This document shows, piece after piece, positions 40,876 to 55,272 of a DNA stretch of 64,000 nt. Position numbers and translations under genes: made by a program. This DNA is from Luteimonas mephitis DSM 12574 (lineage in GTDB: Bacteria; Pseudomonadota; Gammaproteobacteria; Xanthomonadales; Xanthomonadaceae), in NCBI RefSeq assembly GCF_000422305.1, contig NZ_AULN01000018.1, positions 62,001 through 126,000 on the forward strand, written 5' to 3'. Position 1 is the stretch's first letter. The number at the start of each line of letters is the position of its first letter. The notes beneath the pieces are model-generated. The model ran no database searches and was not told where the DNA came from. It saw only the letters and a program-made list of their open reading frames with translations.

Positions 40876-42561
40876 ATGCACGATGCCTGCGCCATCCCGC
40901 TGATCGTCGGCGTCACCAGCCACCGCGACCTGCGCGAAGACGAACTCGACGGATTGCGCGGGCAGGTTGCAGGGCTGTTCAAGCGGCTTCGCGAAGGATA
41001 TCCGGACCTTGAACTTACGGTGCTTTCGCCGTTGGCCGAGGGCGGCGACCAGCTGGTTGCCGAAGAGGGGCTGCGCCAGGGCGCGCGGCTGCTGGTGCCG
41101 CTGCCGTTGCCGGTCGACATCTACCTGGGCGACTTCCATGGGCAGGCGCAGCGGTCGAACTTCCTCGACCTGCTGGCCCGCGGCGAAGCGTTGCCGCTGC
41201 CCCTGCCGGATGACGCCAGCACGGAGGCATTGCGCGAACCCGGCCCGCTGCGCGACCTGCAGTACGCACGCTGCGGGCTGTACGTGGCCGATCACTGCCA
41301 TCTCCTGCTTGCCCTGTGGGACGGTCGCCCGTCGTCGAGACTCGGGGGCACCGCGCAAGTGGTCGGCTACTACCTGGGCCAGCCCATGCCCGGTGCCGGT
41401 GACGCACGCACGCGGGTGCGCAGGGTGCTGGCCAGTGACGACGACAGCCTGGTCTTCCACATCCCGGCCGGGCGGCGGCAGCACCCCGACAACCTGCAGG
41501 CGCCCGACGAGCAGCCGGCATGGCTGACCTCGCGCGGCAGCAGTCCCGGCGGCCAGCCCATGCCCGCGGGCTTTCGCACCATTTTCGATCGCCTGCAATC
41601 GTTCGCGCGCGACCTGCGCAAGTATCCGGAGATGCAGTCACCCACCGCGGACGCCGACGGCAGCGTGGTGCAACAACTGTTCACGGGGGCCGACCGGCTG
41701 GCGGTGCATTTCCGCGGTCGCGTGCTGCTGGCCCTGCGCGTCACCCATGTGATGGTTGCGCTCATGGGTATCGCGCTGCTGCTGTACCAGTACGCAACCG
41801 ATCCGCGATGGCTGCTGTGGCTGTTCCTTGCCGTGTTCGCAGCCGGGCTGCTGTTGGCCAGGGCTGCGCGTCGACGCGAGTGGCATCGCAAGTACATCGA
41901 CTACCGCTCGCTGGCCGAAGGGCTGCGGGTGCAATGGTTCTGGCGCCGGGCGGGGATCTCCGCGACCGGCGACCAGAACTTCGCCCACGACAACTTCCTG
42001 CAGAAGCAGGACGTGGAACTGGGCTGGATCCGCAACGTCATGCGTTTCGCGGGCCTGCAGGTCACCGGGCCGATTGCCCCCGACGACGTCGTGCGCGTCT
42101 GCGACGAGTGGGTGGGCGAGGACGATGGCAGCGGCAGCGGCGGCGCCGAGCTTGGCTGGTACACCCGCCGTGCCCTGGAGCGCAGCCGGCAGGAGCGCAT
42201 GACCCAGGTGCTGGGCGCGGCGTGCCTGTGGAGCGGGATCGGGATCTGCCTGCTGCTCGCGCTGGCGTGGCCGCGATTGCCGCTGCCGGTGCGCAACGCC
42301 CTGGAGATCGCGCTCGGCACGCTGTCGATCATCGCGGCGGTGCGCTCCGCGTATGCATTCCGCAAGGCCGACAAGGAACTGGTCAGGCAGTATCGTTTCA
42401 TGCAGCGGATCTACCGCAACGCGCGCAACGCGCTGGATGCGTGCACCGACCAACGCCAGCGGCAGGAGATCCTGCAGGTACTGGGCGAAGCCACGCTGGC
42501 CGAGCATGCCGAATGGGCGCTGATGCACCGTGAGCGGCCGCTGGAGCACGGGAAGCTTTGA
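40876..42561 (+). CDS. SLOG-like domain fused to a SLATT/DUF4231-like four-helix membrane region
   Basis: A 561-residue protein. The N-terminal ~200 residues look like a SLOG nucleotide-binding domain: LIVGVTSHRDL (9-19), TVLSPLAEGGDQLVAEEG (48-65) and LLALWDG (144-150). Two transmembrane hairpins follow, ~284-330 (VTHVMVALMGIALLLYQYA) and ~446-492. Between and after them are SLATT/DUF4231-type segments: YIDYRSLAEGLRVQWFWRRA (340-359), FLQKQDVELGWIRNVMR and QYRFMQRIYRNARNAL. SLOG domains sense or process nucleotides, and SLATT membrane domains are proposed pore-forming effectors. Both assignments come from motif recognition. ATG at 40876 is used. Confidence 0.8.
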   Translation: MHDACAIPLIVGVTSHRDLREDELDGLRGQVAGLFKRLREGYPDLELTVLSPLAEGGDQLVAEEGLRQGARLLVPLPLPVDIYLGDFHGQAQRSNFLDLLARGEALPLPLPDDASTEALREPGPLRDLQYARCGLYVADHCHLLLALWDGRPSSRLGGTAQVVGYYLGQPMPGAGDARTRVRRVLASDDDSLVFHIPAGRRQHPDNLQAPDEQPAWLTSRGSSPGGQPMPAGFRTIFDRLQSFARDLRKYPEMQSPTADADGSVVQQLFTGADRLAVHFRGRVLLALRVTHVMVALMGIALLLYQYATDPRWLLWLFLAVFAAGLLLARAARRREWHRKYIDYRSLAEGLRVQWFWRRAGISATGDQNFAHDNFLQKQDVELGWIRNVMRFAGLQVTGPIAPDDVVRVCDEWVGEDDGSGSGGAELGWYTRRALERSRQERMTQVLGAACLWSGIGICLLLALAWPRLPLPVRNALEIALGTLSIIAAVRSAYAFRKADKELVRQYRFMQRIYRNARNALDACTDQRQRQEILQVLGEATLAEHAEWALMHRERPLEHGKL

Positions 42562-42566
42562 GGGCA

Positions 42567-42661
42567 GGGATTGGGGATTGGGGATTGGGGATTGGGGATT
42601 CGAAAAGGCGGAGGATGGTTTGCTCCTGCTCCAACCCCGAATCCCGAATCCCGAATCCCCG
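42567..42661. repeat. GGGGATT array with inverted counterpart
   Basis: Five tandem GGGATTG-type units (42567-42601) face three CCCGAAT units (42633-42661). Together they can form a long stem between the convergent SLOG and metH genes and may act as a bidirectional terminator. Related units occur at 17222-17342 and 37128-37266. Confidence 0.8.
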
Positions 42662-42663
42662 CC

Positions 42664-45473
<2,810 letters not shown>

Positions 45474-45477
<4 letters not shown>

Positions 45478-46568
45478 GCTGCTTCCTCCAGCGTTCGCGG
45501 CAACCGCCGGGGCGTGATGCCGGCAACGGCTTCGGCGATGGCGCGGATATGGTCCGGCGTGGTGCCGCAGCAGCCGCCGACGAAGTTGAGCAGGCCGGAT
45601 TCCGCGAATTCCTTCAACGTCGCGGCCATCTCCTCGGGTGTTTCGTCGTACTCGGCAAACGCGTTCGGCAGGCCGGCGTTGGGATGGGCGCTGACGTAGC
45701 CCTCTGCGATCCGCGCCAGCGTCTCGACGTGCGGACGCAGGTCCTTCGCGCCCAGCGCGCAGTTGAGCCCCACCGACAGCGGCCGGCCATGCGAGATCGA
45801 GGCGTAGAACGCTTCGGCCGTCTGCCCGGACAGGGTGCGTCCCGAAGCGTCGGTGATGGTGCCGGAGATCATCACCGGCAGGCGCCCGCCGCGCGCTTCG
45901 AACACTTCCTCGATCGCGAACAGCGCGGCCTTGGCGTTGAGCGTGTCGAAGATCGTCTCGACCATCAGCAGGTTTGCGCCACCATCGACCAGGCCCTCGA
46001 TCGCCTCGCGATAGGTTTCGCGCAGGGCGTCGAAGCTGGTGTTGCGGAAGCCCGGGTCGTTGACATCGGGGCTGATCGAAGCGGTGCGACTGGTCGGGCC
46101 GAGCACGCCGATCACGAAACGCGGCTTGTCGGGCGTCCTGGCTTCGGCAGCGTCGCAGCAGGCGCGGGCGACGCGCGCGCCTTCCTTGTTGAGTTCGTAG
46201 ACAAGGTGCTGCAGGTGGTAGTCGGCCTGGCTGATCGCGGTGGCGTTGAAGGTGTTGGTCTCGACCAGGTCGGCGCCGGCATCCAGGTACTCGGCATGCA
46301 CCTGGGCGATCACTTCGGGCTTGCTCAGCAGCAACAGGTCGTTGTTGCCCTTGAGGTCATGGCCACAGCGCGGGCCGTGGTCATGCGCCTGCGCAGGCAA
46401 GCGGCTGTCGAAGCCTTCGGCGAAGCGTTCGCCACGGTAGTCGGCTTCCTCGAGGCGGTGGCGCTGGATCATGGTGCCCATCGCACCGTCGATCACGAGA
46501 ATGCGTTCGGCCAGCGCGGATTCAAGCGCGGCGACGCGCTCCGGCTGCAGCCATGGAAGTTGTTTCAT
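45474..46568 (-). CDS. metH: Methionine synthase, homocysteine-binding part (split MetH)
   Basis: A 364-residue homocysteine S-methyltransferase domain. It starts with [27 protein letters not shown], here split by the rule of length into [10 protein letters not shown] and DYRGERF. The zinc ligands lie in GLNCALGA and [11 protein letters not shown]. It provides the first domain of MetH as a separate polypeptide, coupled by a 4-base overlap to the gene for the rest. It lies downstream of the SahR-like regulator, separated by a repeat. Confidence 0.93.
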
Positions 46569-46595
46569 CGTTTCACTCCGAAGCCTTGCTTGCCT

Positions 46596-46690
46596 CCTTC
46601 CCCTTCAAGGGGAAGGCCGGGATGGGGATGGGTTTGATCGGGGCGGACGGGAAACCCATCCCCACCCAACCCTCCCCTCGAAGGGGAGGG
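46596..46690. repeat. ~95-bp dispersed repeat with terminal palindromes (second copy)
   Basis: CCTTCCCCTTCAAGGGGAAG and CCCTCCCCTCGAAGGGGAGG bracket GATGGGGATGGGTTTG and AAACCCATCCCCACCC. It matches the element at 18816-18916, partly in reversed order of its ends. It separates the sahR-like and metH genes. Confidence 0.8.
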
Positions 46691-46720
46691 CTTTGAATGC
46701 CGTGCTGGCGAAGGATGCCG

Positions 46721-47650
46721 TCACGGCTTTTTCGCGATCAGTGAAATCACCTCGAAATGCGGCGGGCGCTTTTCGCGCGTCACCGTTTCCGCAGTCTGCA
46801 GGGCGAGGCCAGCCTTCTCCGCGAAGCGCCGCAGCTCCTTTTCCGTGAAGCCGAGGTTGGCGTGGCCATAGGCCTCGACCACGCTGCGGTGCTCGTGGCG
46901 CGCCAGGCTGGACAGCAGCAGGCGGCCGCCGGGGCGCAGTACGCGCGACGCTTCGGCGACGGCTTGCGCCGGCTTGGCGGCATAGGTCAGTGCGTGCATC
47001 AGCACCACCAGGTCGAAGCTGCCGGCTTCGAAGGGCAGGGCGTGCATGTCGGCCTCGCGCACCTCGACGTTGCGGTACTGGCGCAGCCGTTCGGCAGCGG
47101 CGGAGACCACGCGCTTGCTGCTGTCGATGCAGACGTAGCGATGCGCGTGCGGTGCCAGCAGCTCGGCCAGCACGCCGTCGCCGGAGGCGATGTCGAGCAC
47201 GTCGCCGGTCTCGAACAGCGGCAGCACCGAGCGCGCCAGCGCTTCCCAGGTGCGGCCGGGCGAATAGTGGCGCTCCATGTCGCCGGCGACCGAGTCGGCC
47301 CAGTTCTGGTCGGCCGCGCGCATCGCCAGCACGCCGGCGACGCGTTCGGCGTCCTGGCGCAGCAGCGGGTCGTCGCTGCCGGCGCTCAGCGCCTGCCACA
47401 GGCTGCGCTGCGCCGGGTCGAGGGTTGCCTCGTCGAAGCGGTAGTAGGCCGACACGCCTGAGCGGCGGTCGCGCACCAGACCGGCTTCCTTGAGTTTGGC
47501 CAGGTGCGTGGACACGCGCGGCTGGGCCAGCTGGGTGATGGCCGAAAGCTCGGCCACGGTCAGCTCCTCGCCCTCCAGCAGCGTCAGCAGGCGCACGCGG
47601 GTCGAGTCGGCGAGCACCTTCAGGCGGCTCGACCAGCCTTCGAGATCCAT
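46721..47650 (-). CDS. ArsR-type regulator fused to a SAM methyltransferase-like domain (SahR-like)
   Basis: A 309-residue protein. Residues ~5-75 are an ArsR winged helix (LKVLADSTRVRLLTLLEGEE, QPRVSTHLAKLKEAGLV). Residues ~130-300 are a class I methyltransferase fold (VLDIASGDGVLAELL, EADMHALPFEAGSFDLVVLM, VLRPGGRLLLSS). This fusion is the architecture of SahR, which senses S-adenosylhomocysteine and controls methionine-cycle genes. Location next to metH supports the same role. Whether it retains methyltransferase activity is unknown. Confidence 0.88.
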   Translation of the reverse strand: MDLEGWSSRLKVLADSTRVRLLTLLEGEELTVAELSAITQLAQPRVSTHLAKLKEAGLVRDRRSGVSAYYRFDEATLDPAQRSLWQALSAGSDDPLLRQDAERVAGVLAMRAADQNWADSVAGDMERHYSPGRTWEALARSVLPLFETGDVLDIASGDGVLAELLAPHAHRYVCIDSSKRVVSAAAERLRQYRNVEVREADMHALPFEAGSFDLVVLMHALTYAAKPAQAVAEASRVLRPGGRLLLSSLARHEHRSVVEAYGHANLGFTEKELRRFAEKAGLALQTAETVTREKRPPHFEVISLIAKKP

Positions 47651-47654
47651 AAAT

Positions 47655-47678
47655 ATCTTCCTATCGCGATACAGAGAT
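47655..47678 (-). promoter_or_regulatory. Operator-like palindrome before the SahR-like gene
   Basis: A 24-bp inverted repeat with a perfect TATCGCGATA centre and matching ATCT/AGAT ends (9 of 12 positions pair). It lies 5 bases before the ATG at 47650 and overlaps the AGGAAG ribosome binding site. Autoregulation by the encoded ArsR-type protein is the likely use. Confidence 0.65.
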
Positions 47679-47890
47679 AAGTGTCCTCCGTGCGCGCGGG
47701 AAGGTCAAGCAAGTGCCGGGCGTTGCCCCGAGGGCCTGCGCACTGCGACACGCCGGCGGAGCGTGCCAGGCGGGTACGGGATCGAGCCCGCGGACGGCCA
47801 TGCCTTCGGCGGGCGGCCAGGGTGTTCCCTTCGGTTCCGCGCGCCCCCCGGCTACAATTCCGCATCTGACTTCATCGCGGAGCGCGCAAC

Positions 47891-49039
<1,149 letters not shown>

Positions 49040-49283
49040 GCGGAGCGCGCCGACCATGATTCCCAGATCGGACAGAACCGCCTGTCCCGCCTCGCGCGGC
49101 CGCGATCGCCGCGAAACCCGGATCGTCGTGCCCGGCCTGGTCAGCCCGCCATCCCCGTCCTGGCCATGTCCCTCCTGGCCTTGTCCTTCCTAGGCCCGGC
49201 ACGTCCTGCTGCAACGCCTGTGTGGTGAATCCCCACCCTGGGCCCGGCCTGTGCACGGGCTCCCATCCTCGGACACTTCTCCC

Positions 49284-52200
49284 ATGAGTACGCAACGCAA
49301 AGCCGCCGCCGCACGCCCGTCCGGGCGCAAGGCCGATGCCACCGGTCAACGCCGCAAGCCCAGCCGCGAAGTCGCGGCGATGCTGGACCCTATTTTCCAG
49401 GCGGTCCGCAAGCGCGCCGGCAAGGCCCGCCAGGATGACGCGATCGCATTCGCCGATGCCTTCTACCATCGCCTGACCGCGGACGAACTGCCGCTGCACA
49501 GCCCCGACGGCTGGGCGGCGCTGGCGACCGATTTCCTGGATTTCGCCCGCAGCCGCAAGCGCGGCACCGCCAACGTGCGCCTGTTCAACCCGAACATGAA
49601 GCAGCACGGCTGGGAATCGCCGCACACCGTGCTGCAGATCGTCAATGACGACATGCCGTTCCTGGTCGACTCGGTGACCATGGCGCTGGCCGAGAAGGGC
49701 ATCGGCGTGCACGTGCTGGGTCATCCGGTGGTGCCGGTCACCCGCGACAAGGCCGGCAAGCTGGTCGAGGTGGGCAGCGGCAATCCCGAATCGCTGATGC
49801 ACATGGAGATCGACCGCCAGGCCGGCAACGCCATCGACGACGTGCAGGCCACGTTGCAGTCGGTGCTGGCCGAGGTGCGCGGGATCGTCGCCGACTGGGC
49901 GCCGATGCGCGAAAAGATGCTGCAGGTGGCGCAGGAGATCGCGTCGCGCAGGATGCCGGTCGACGAGGCCGGCAGGCGCGAGGCGGAGGAGTTCCTGCGC
50001 TGGGCCGCCGACGACCACTTCACCCTGTTCGGCTACCGCGAGTACGCGGTGAAGAAGAAGGGCAAGGAAGAGACCCTGTGCGCGGTGGAAGGCAGCGGCC
50101 TGGGCCTGCTGCGGGCGAAGGAAGTCGGCAAGCCGCGCCTGCTCAAGTCGCTGGCCGCGCACTACATGCCGCAGTCGGGCGCGGTCGACGCGCTGATCCT
50201 GACCAAGACCAATGCGCGCTCGACGGTGCATCGCCCCGGCTACATGGATTACATCGGCGTGCTCGAGTTCGACGACCAGGGCAAGCCGGTCGGCGAGGAG
50301 CGCTTCCTCGGCCTCTACACGTCCAGCGCCTACAACCGCCGGCCGTGGGACATCCCGCTGGTGCGCGAGCGCTTCGAATACGTGATGCGCGAGTCCGGCC
50401 TCAAGCCGAACAGCCACAGCGGCAAGGCGCTCAAGCACATCCTCGAATCGCTGCCGCGCGACGAGCTGTTCCAGTCCAGCGAGGAAGAGCTGCTGGCGCT
50501 GGCCACCGGCATCCTCGGCCTGCAGGAGCGCGTGCGCAGCAAGCTGTTCCTGCGCCGCGACCGCTACGGCCGCTTCTACTCGGCGCTGGTGTACCTGCCG
50601 CGCGACCGCTACAACACCGACCTGCGCATGCGCGTCGAAGCGCTGCTCAGGCACGAGCTGCACGCCGACCACGTCGACACCAACATGCAGGTGGGTGAAT
50701 CGCCGCTGGCGCAGCTGCACATGATCGTGCGCCCGCGTGCCGGCGAGAAGTTCGAGCTCGACCAGGCGGCGCTGGAGGCCCAGCTGGCCGACATCGTACG
50801 CAACTGGCACGACGACCTGCGCGACGCGCTGGTCGCGGCGAACGGCGAGGCGGAAGGACTGGCGCTGGCGGCGCGCTATGGCCGCGCACTGCCCATTGCC
50901 TACCTGCAGGAAGCCGGTACCGGGATCGCGGTCGAGGACGTGCGCCAACTCGCCTCGCTGCGCGGGCCCGACGACCTCGCGCTCGCGCTGCACCGGCACC
51001 ACGCCGGTGCCGGCGGCCTGCGCCTGAAGTTCTATCGCCGGAACAACGACATCCCGCTGTCCGATGCGCTGCCGATGATGGAGAACATGGGCCTGCGCGT
51101 GATCACCGAGAACCCGTACCGGCTGTCGATCGACGATACCGCGACCTACCTGCAGGACTTCGAGGTCGAGGCGACGCGCGAGTTCGACATCGACGCGGTC
51201 GGCCACGTGTTCGAGGATGCCTTCATGCAGGTCTGGCGCGGCAACGCCGAGAACGACGGCTTCAACCGCCTCGTGCTGGGTGCCGGCCTGGACTGGCGCC
51301 AGGTGGCCATGCTGCGCGGCTACTGCAAGTACCTGCTGCAGGTGGGAGTGCCGTTCTCGCAGAGCTACGTGGAAGAAACCTTCGCCCGCTACCCGCTGCT
51401 TGCGAGGCTGCTGGTGGAGCTGTTCGAGGCGCGCTTTGATCCTGCCAGGGAGAAGCCGGGCAAGGCGGACGCCGCGGTCGCCGAAAAATTCGCCAGCCAG
51501 CTCAAGCAGCTGTGCGGCGACGACGCCGAGGCGTTCAAGACCCTGCAGCCGCTGGTCGAGGCGCGGGGCAAGGCCCGCGACGTGCAGTACGAGGCCGCGC
51601 GCACGAAGCTCACGGCGCTGCTCGACCGCGTCGCCAGCCTCGACGAGGACCGCATCCTGCGCAGCTTCATGGGCGTCATCGACGCCACCCTGCGCACCGG
51701 GTACTACCAGCGCAACGCCGACGGCAGCGACAAGGGCTACATCGGCTTCAAGTTCGATCCCGAGCGCGTGCCGGACCTGCCCAAGCCGCGCCCGTACCGC
51801 GAGATCTTCGTCTACGGCCCGCGCGTCGAAGGCACGCACCTGCGCTTCGGCGCGGTGGCGCGCGGCGGCCTGCGCTGGTCGGACCGGCGCGAGGACTTCC
51901 GCACCGAAGTACTGGGCCTGGTGAAGGCGCAGATGGTGAAGAACACCGTGATCGTGCCGGTCGGTTCCAAGGGCGGTTTCTTCGTCAAGCAGCCGCCGGC
52001 CGACCGCGACGCGCTGCAGGCCGAGGGCATTGCCTGCTACAAGATGTTCATCAACGGCATGCTCGACGTCACCGACAACCTGGTCGACGGCAAGGTCGTG
52101 CATCCGCGCAACGTGGTGCGCCACGACGGTGACGACCCGTACCTGGTCGTTGCCGCCGACAAGGGCACCGCGCGCTTCTCGGACATCGCCAACGGCATTG

Positions 52201-54251
52201 CCCAGGAACACGGCTACTGGCTCGGCGATGCCTTCGCCTCCGGCGGCTCGGTCGGCTATGACCACAAGGGCATGGGCATCACCGCCCGCGGCGGCTGGGA
52301 GTCGGTCAAGCGCCACTTCCGCGCGCTCGGCCACGACTGCCAGAGCGAGGACTTCACCTGCGTCGGCATCGGCGACATGTCCGGCGACGTGTTCGGCAAC
52401 GGCATGCTGCTGTCGAAGCACATCCGCCTGGTCGCGGCGATGGACCACCGCCACATCTTCGTCGATCCCAACCCGGATTCGGCCAGGTCCTACAAGGAGC
52501 GCCAGCGCCTGTTCAAGCTGCCGCGTTCGAGCTGGGACGATTACGACAAGGCGCTGATCAGCAAGGGCGGCGGCGTGTTCCCGCGTTCGGCCAAGTCGAT
52601 CCCGGTGTCGGCGGAAATGCGCGCCGCGCTCGGACTGGCGGACGGCACCACCACGATGAGCCCCAACGAGCTGATGAGCGCGGTGCTCAAGGCGCCGGTC
52701 GACCTGCTGTGGAACGGCGGTATCGGCACCTACGTCAAGGGCGCTGCCGAGACCAACGCCGATGTCGGTGACCGTGCCAACAACGCGATCCGCATCAATG
52801 GCGGCGAGCTGCGCTGCAAGATCGTCGGCGAAGGCGGCAACCTGGGCTTCACCCAGCGCGGCCGCATCGACGCGGCCAAGAACGGCGTGCTGCTCAACAC
52901 CGACTTCATCGACAACTCAGCCGGCGTGGATACCTCGGACCACGAGGTCAACATCAAGATCCTGCTCAACGGCCAGGTGCAGGCGGGCAAGCTGAAGATC
53001 GAGGAGCGCAACAAGCTGCTCAAGTCGATGACCGACGAGGTCGCCGGCCTGGTGCTCAACGACAACTACCGCCAGAACCAGGCGCTGAGCCTGATGGAGC
53101 GGATGAGCGTGTCGCGGCTGGGCTCCAAGCAGCACTTCATCCAGACGCTCGAATCGCAGGGCCTGCTCGATCGCCAGATCGAATACCTGCCGTCGGACGC
53201 CGAGATCGCCGAACGCAAGGCGCGTGGCCTCGGCCTGACCCGGCCGGAACTGGCGATCCTGCTGTCGTACTCCAAGCTGGTGGCGTTCGAACAGCTGGTC
53301 CATTCGGACGTGCCCGAGGACCCGTACCTGTCCAAGGAGCTGGTGCGCTACTTCCCCGAGCCGCTGCAGCAGAAGTATGCCAAGGCGATGGAGCAGCACC
53401 GCCTGAAGCGCGAGATCATCGCCACGGCGGTGACCAACTCCACCATCAACCGGATGGGCGCGACGTTCCTGATGCGCATGCAGGAAGACAGCGGCCGCAG
53501 CCCGGGCGAGGTCGCCAAGGCGTTCACCATCACCCGCGAGACGCTCGACGCTCGCAACCTGTGGGCGCAGATCGACGGCCTCGACAGCAAGGTGCCGGAG
53601 GCGGTGCAGATCGACGCGCTGCAGGTGATCTGGTCGCTGCAGCGCTCGATGACGCGCTGGCTGCTGGCGCGTCCGGGTGCAATCCCGGGCATCGCCACGG
53701 CCGTGGAGCGCTACCACGACGGCTTCCGCGACATCCGTGCGGGCGAGGCGATCCTTCCCGATTCGCAGCGTCCCGAGTACGAGGCCAGCCTGGCCGAGTG
53801 GAAGTCGCGCGGCGTGCCGGCGGACCTCGCCCTGCAGCTGGCGGCGCTGCCGTACCTGGAGCCGTGCTGCGACATCATCGAGGTGGCCCGCGAGCGCAAG
53901 CTCAAGCCGGTGGACGTGGCCAGGGTGCACTTCCGCCTCGGCGACGCGCTGCGGCTCCCGTGGCTGGTCCAACAGATCGACCAGTTGCCGGTGGAGGGGC
54001 GCTGGCACGCGGTCGCGCGCGGCGTGCTGCGCGACGAACTGGCCGCGCAGCAGCGGGCGCTGGTCGGGCAGGTGCTGTCCGCCCCGGGCAGCGGCGCCGA
54101 CGCCAAGGTGCGCAGCTGGATCGGGCGCGACGACGCAGCGCTGCGCTTCACGCTGTCGATGCTCAACGAACTGGCAGCGCAGAAGACGCTCGACTACCCG
54201 ACCGCGTCGGTGGCCGTGCGCAGGCTCGCCCAGCTGACCGCGAACGGTTGA
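49284..54251 (+). CDS. gdhB: NAD-specific glutamate dehydrogenase, large (180-kDa class)
   Basis: A 1655-residue enzyme of the L_180 class that deaminates glutamate with NAD. The N-terminal regulatory region holds ACT-like segments ([20 protein letters not shown]). The catalytic core has [33 protein letters not shown] and [17 protein letters not shown]. The C-terminal helical domain runs to the end. Length and order match Pseudomonas and Xanthomonas GDH. Start [16 protein letters not shown] at 49284. Flanked by a 240-base leader without a gene and by a strong terminator. Confidence 0.95.
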   Translation: MSTQRKAAAARPSGRKADATGQRRKPSREVAAMLDPIFQAVRKRAGKARQDDAIAFADAFYHRLTADELPLHSPDGWAALATDFLDFARSRKRGTANVRLFNPNMKQHGWESPHTVLQIVNDDMPFLVDSVTMALAEKGIGVHVLGHPVVPVTRDKAGKLVEVGSGNPESLMHMEIDRQAGNAIDDVQATLQSVLAEVRGIVADWAPMREKMLQVAQEIASRRMPVDEAGRREAEEFLRWAADDHFTLFGYREYAVKKKGKEETLCAVEGSGLGLLRAKEVGKPRLLKSLAAHYMPQSGAVDALILTKTNARSTVHRPGYMDYIGVLEFDDQGKPVGEERFLGLYTSSAYNRRPWDIPLVRERFEYVMRESGLKPNSHSGKALKHILESLPRDELFQSSEEELLALATGILGLQERVRSKLFLRRDRYGRFYSALVYLPRDRYNTDLRMRVEALLRHELHADHVDTNMQVGESPLAQLHMIVRPRAGEKFELDQAALEAQLADIVRNWHDDLRDALVAANGEAEGLALAARYGRALPIAYLQEAGTGIAVEDVRQLASLRGPDDLALALHRHHAGAGGLRLKFYRRNNDIPLSDALPMMENMGLRVITENPYRLSIDDTATYLQDFEVEATREFDIDAVGHVFEDAFMQVWRGNAENDGFNRLVLGAGLDWRQVAMLRGYCKYLLQVGVPFSQSYVEETFARYPLLARLLVELFEARFDPAREKPGKADAAVAEKFASQLKQLCGDDAEAFKTLQPLVEARGKARDVQYEAARTKLTALLDRVASLDEDRILRSFMGVIDATLRTGYYQRNADGSDKGYIGFKFDPERVPDLPKPRPYREIFVYGPRVEGTHLRFGAVARGGLRWSDRREDFRTEVLGLVKAQMVKNTVIVPVGSKGGFFVKQPPADRDALQAEGIACYKMFINGMLDVTDNLVDGKVVHPRNVVRHDGDDPYLVVAADKGTARFSDIANGIAQEHGYWLGDAFASGGSVGYDHKGMGITARGGWESVKRHFRALGHDCQSEDFTCVGIGDMSGDVFGNGMLLSKHIRLVAAMDHRHIFVDPNPDSARSYKERQRLFKLPRSSWDDYDKALISKGGGVFPRSAKSIPVSAEMRAALGLADGTTTMSPNELMSAVLKAPVDLLWNGGIGTYVKGAAETNADVGDRANNAIRINGGELRCKIVGEGGNLGFTQRGRIDAAKNGVLLNTDFIDNSAGVDTSDHEVNIKILLNGQVQAGKLKIEERNKLLKSMTDEVAGLVLNDNYRQNQALSLMERMSVSRLGSKQHFIQTLESQGLLDRQIEYLPSDAEIAERKARGLGLTRPELAILLSYSKLVAFEQLVHSDVPEDPYLSKELVRYFPEPLQQKYAKAMEQHRLKREIIATAVTNSTINRMGATFLMRMQEDSGRSPGEVAKAFTITRETLDARNLWAQIDGLDSKVPEAVQIDALQVIWSLQRSMTRWLLARPGAIPGIATAVERYHDGFRDIRAGEAILPDSQRPEYEASLAEWKSRGVPADLALQLAALPYLEPCCDIIEVARERKLKPVDVARVHFRLGDALRLPWLVQQIDQLPVEGRWHAVARGVLRDELAAQQRALVGQVLSAPGSGADAKVRSWIGRDDAALRFTLSMLNELAAQKTLDYPTASVAVRRLAQLTANG

Positions 54252-54261
54252 TGCGGTGATC

Positions 54262-54293
54262 CGTGCCGGCGGGCGTGCAAGCCCGCCGGCACG
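54262..54293 (+). terminator. 13-bp hairpin after gdhB
   Basis: CGTGCCGGCGGGC/GCCCGCCGGCACG with a 6-base loop, 10 bases past the stop. A second hairpin CCGGGCCGC/GCGGCCCGG (54310-54331) follows just before nadK. Neither has a T-run. Confidence 0.65.
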
Positions 54294-54363
54294 ATTCGAA
54301 CCCGGGACACCGGGCCGCGGGCGCGGCCCGGGTTATGCTCGTGGCACGTCCATGGAGCCGCCG

Positions 54364-55149
54364 ATGACCGCGAATCCGCGTATCGCTTTCCTCGCCAGCC
54401 AGACCGACGACGCGCAGGCGGCGTTGGCCGCGCTGTCACGCGCGCACGGGCAGCACCTGCCGGAAGACGCCGACGTGCTGTGCGCGCTGGGTGGCGACGG
54501 TTTCATGCTGCAGACGCTGCATCGCCACGGCGGCCTCGGCAAGCCGGTGTACGGCATGAAGCTGGGCAGCGTCGGGTTCCTGATGAACCACTACCGTGCC
54601 GAGGACGCGGCGGGCGGGCTGTTCGAGCGCCTCGCTGCCACCGAGCCCGCGGTGCTCAAGCCGCTGGAGATGCTGGCGCAGACCGAGTCGGGTGCCAGCG
54701 TCGGCTCACTTGCCTACAACGAGGTGTCGCTGCTGCGGCAGACGCGGCAGGCCGCGCACGTGCGCATCGACCTCAACGGCCAGACCCGGCTCGACGAACT
54801 GGTCTGCGATGGCGTGCTGCTGGCGACGCCCGCCGGCAGCACGGCCTACAACTTCTCCGCGCACGGCCCGATCCTGCCGCTGGGGTCGAACGTGGTCGCG
54901 CTCACGCCGATCGCCGCGTTCCGCCCGCGGCGCTGGCGCGGCGCGGTGCTCAAGGCCGACACCGAAATCCGCTTCCACGTCGTCGATCCCTACAAGCGGC
55001 CCGTGAGCGCGACGGCCGACTCGCACGAGGTGCGCGACGTGGTGGAAGTGACGATCCGCGAGTCGCGCGACCGCACCGTGACCCTGCTGTTCGATCCCGA
55101 GCACAACCTCGAGGAGCGGATGCTGGCCGAGCAGTTCACCAGCGGGTGA
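54364..55149 (+). CDS. nadK: NAD kinase
   Basis: A 261-residue enzyme phosphorylating NAD to NADP. The GGDG motif ([14 protein letters not shown]) and the NE/D-type site YNEVSLLRQ are present, as is the glycine-rich [19 protein letters not shown]. The start [13 protein letters not shown] at 54364 is used; MEPPM 12 bases upstream is an alternative. It lies directly after the NAD-dependent glutamate dehydrogenase, with two hairpins between them. Confidence 0.94.
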   Translation: MTANPRIAFLASQTDDAQAALAALSRAHGQHLPEDADVLCALGGDGFMLQTLHRHGGLGKPVYGMKLGSVGFLMNHYRAEDAAGGLFERLAATEPAVLKPLEMLAQTESGASVGSLAYNEVSLLRQTRQAAHVRIDLNGQTRLDELVCDGVLLATPAGSTAYNFSAHGPILPLGSNVVALTPIAAFRPRRWRGAVLKADTEIRFHVVDPYKRPVSATADSHEVRDVVEVTIRESRDRTVTLLFDPEHNLEERMLAEQFTSG

Positions 55150-55246
55150 GCGAACGGCCTTCCGGCTTTCCACGGCAATCGCGGATGTAGGGCGTGGAGC
55201 GGATGCGGATGCATCTTGCCGGCATCGCCGCGCCTGCTTGAAGAAC

Positions 55247-55272
55247 CGTAGGACGGGTGGGCGGTTCCTACG
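55247..55272. repeat. GTAGGA-type inverted repeat at the end of phhB
   Basis: CGTAGGA and TCCTACG (55247-55253 and 55266-55272) form a short hairpin between the convergent nadK and phhB genes. Its minus-strand TAG is the phhB stop codon. It may act as a terminator for either gene. Confidence 0.6.

Noticed and set aside
54281..54310. GATTCGAACCCGGGAC looks like the reverse complement of a tRNA T-arm.
   Set aside because: The bases on the other side of the TTCGAAT loop do not pair, and no acceptor, D or anticodon arms can be built. The surrounding hairpins explain the sequence as a terminator region.
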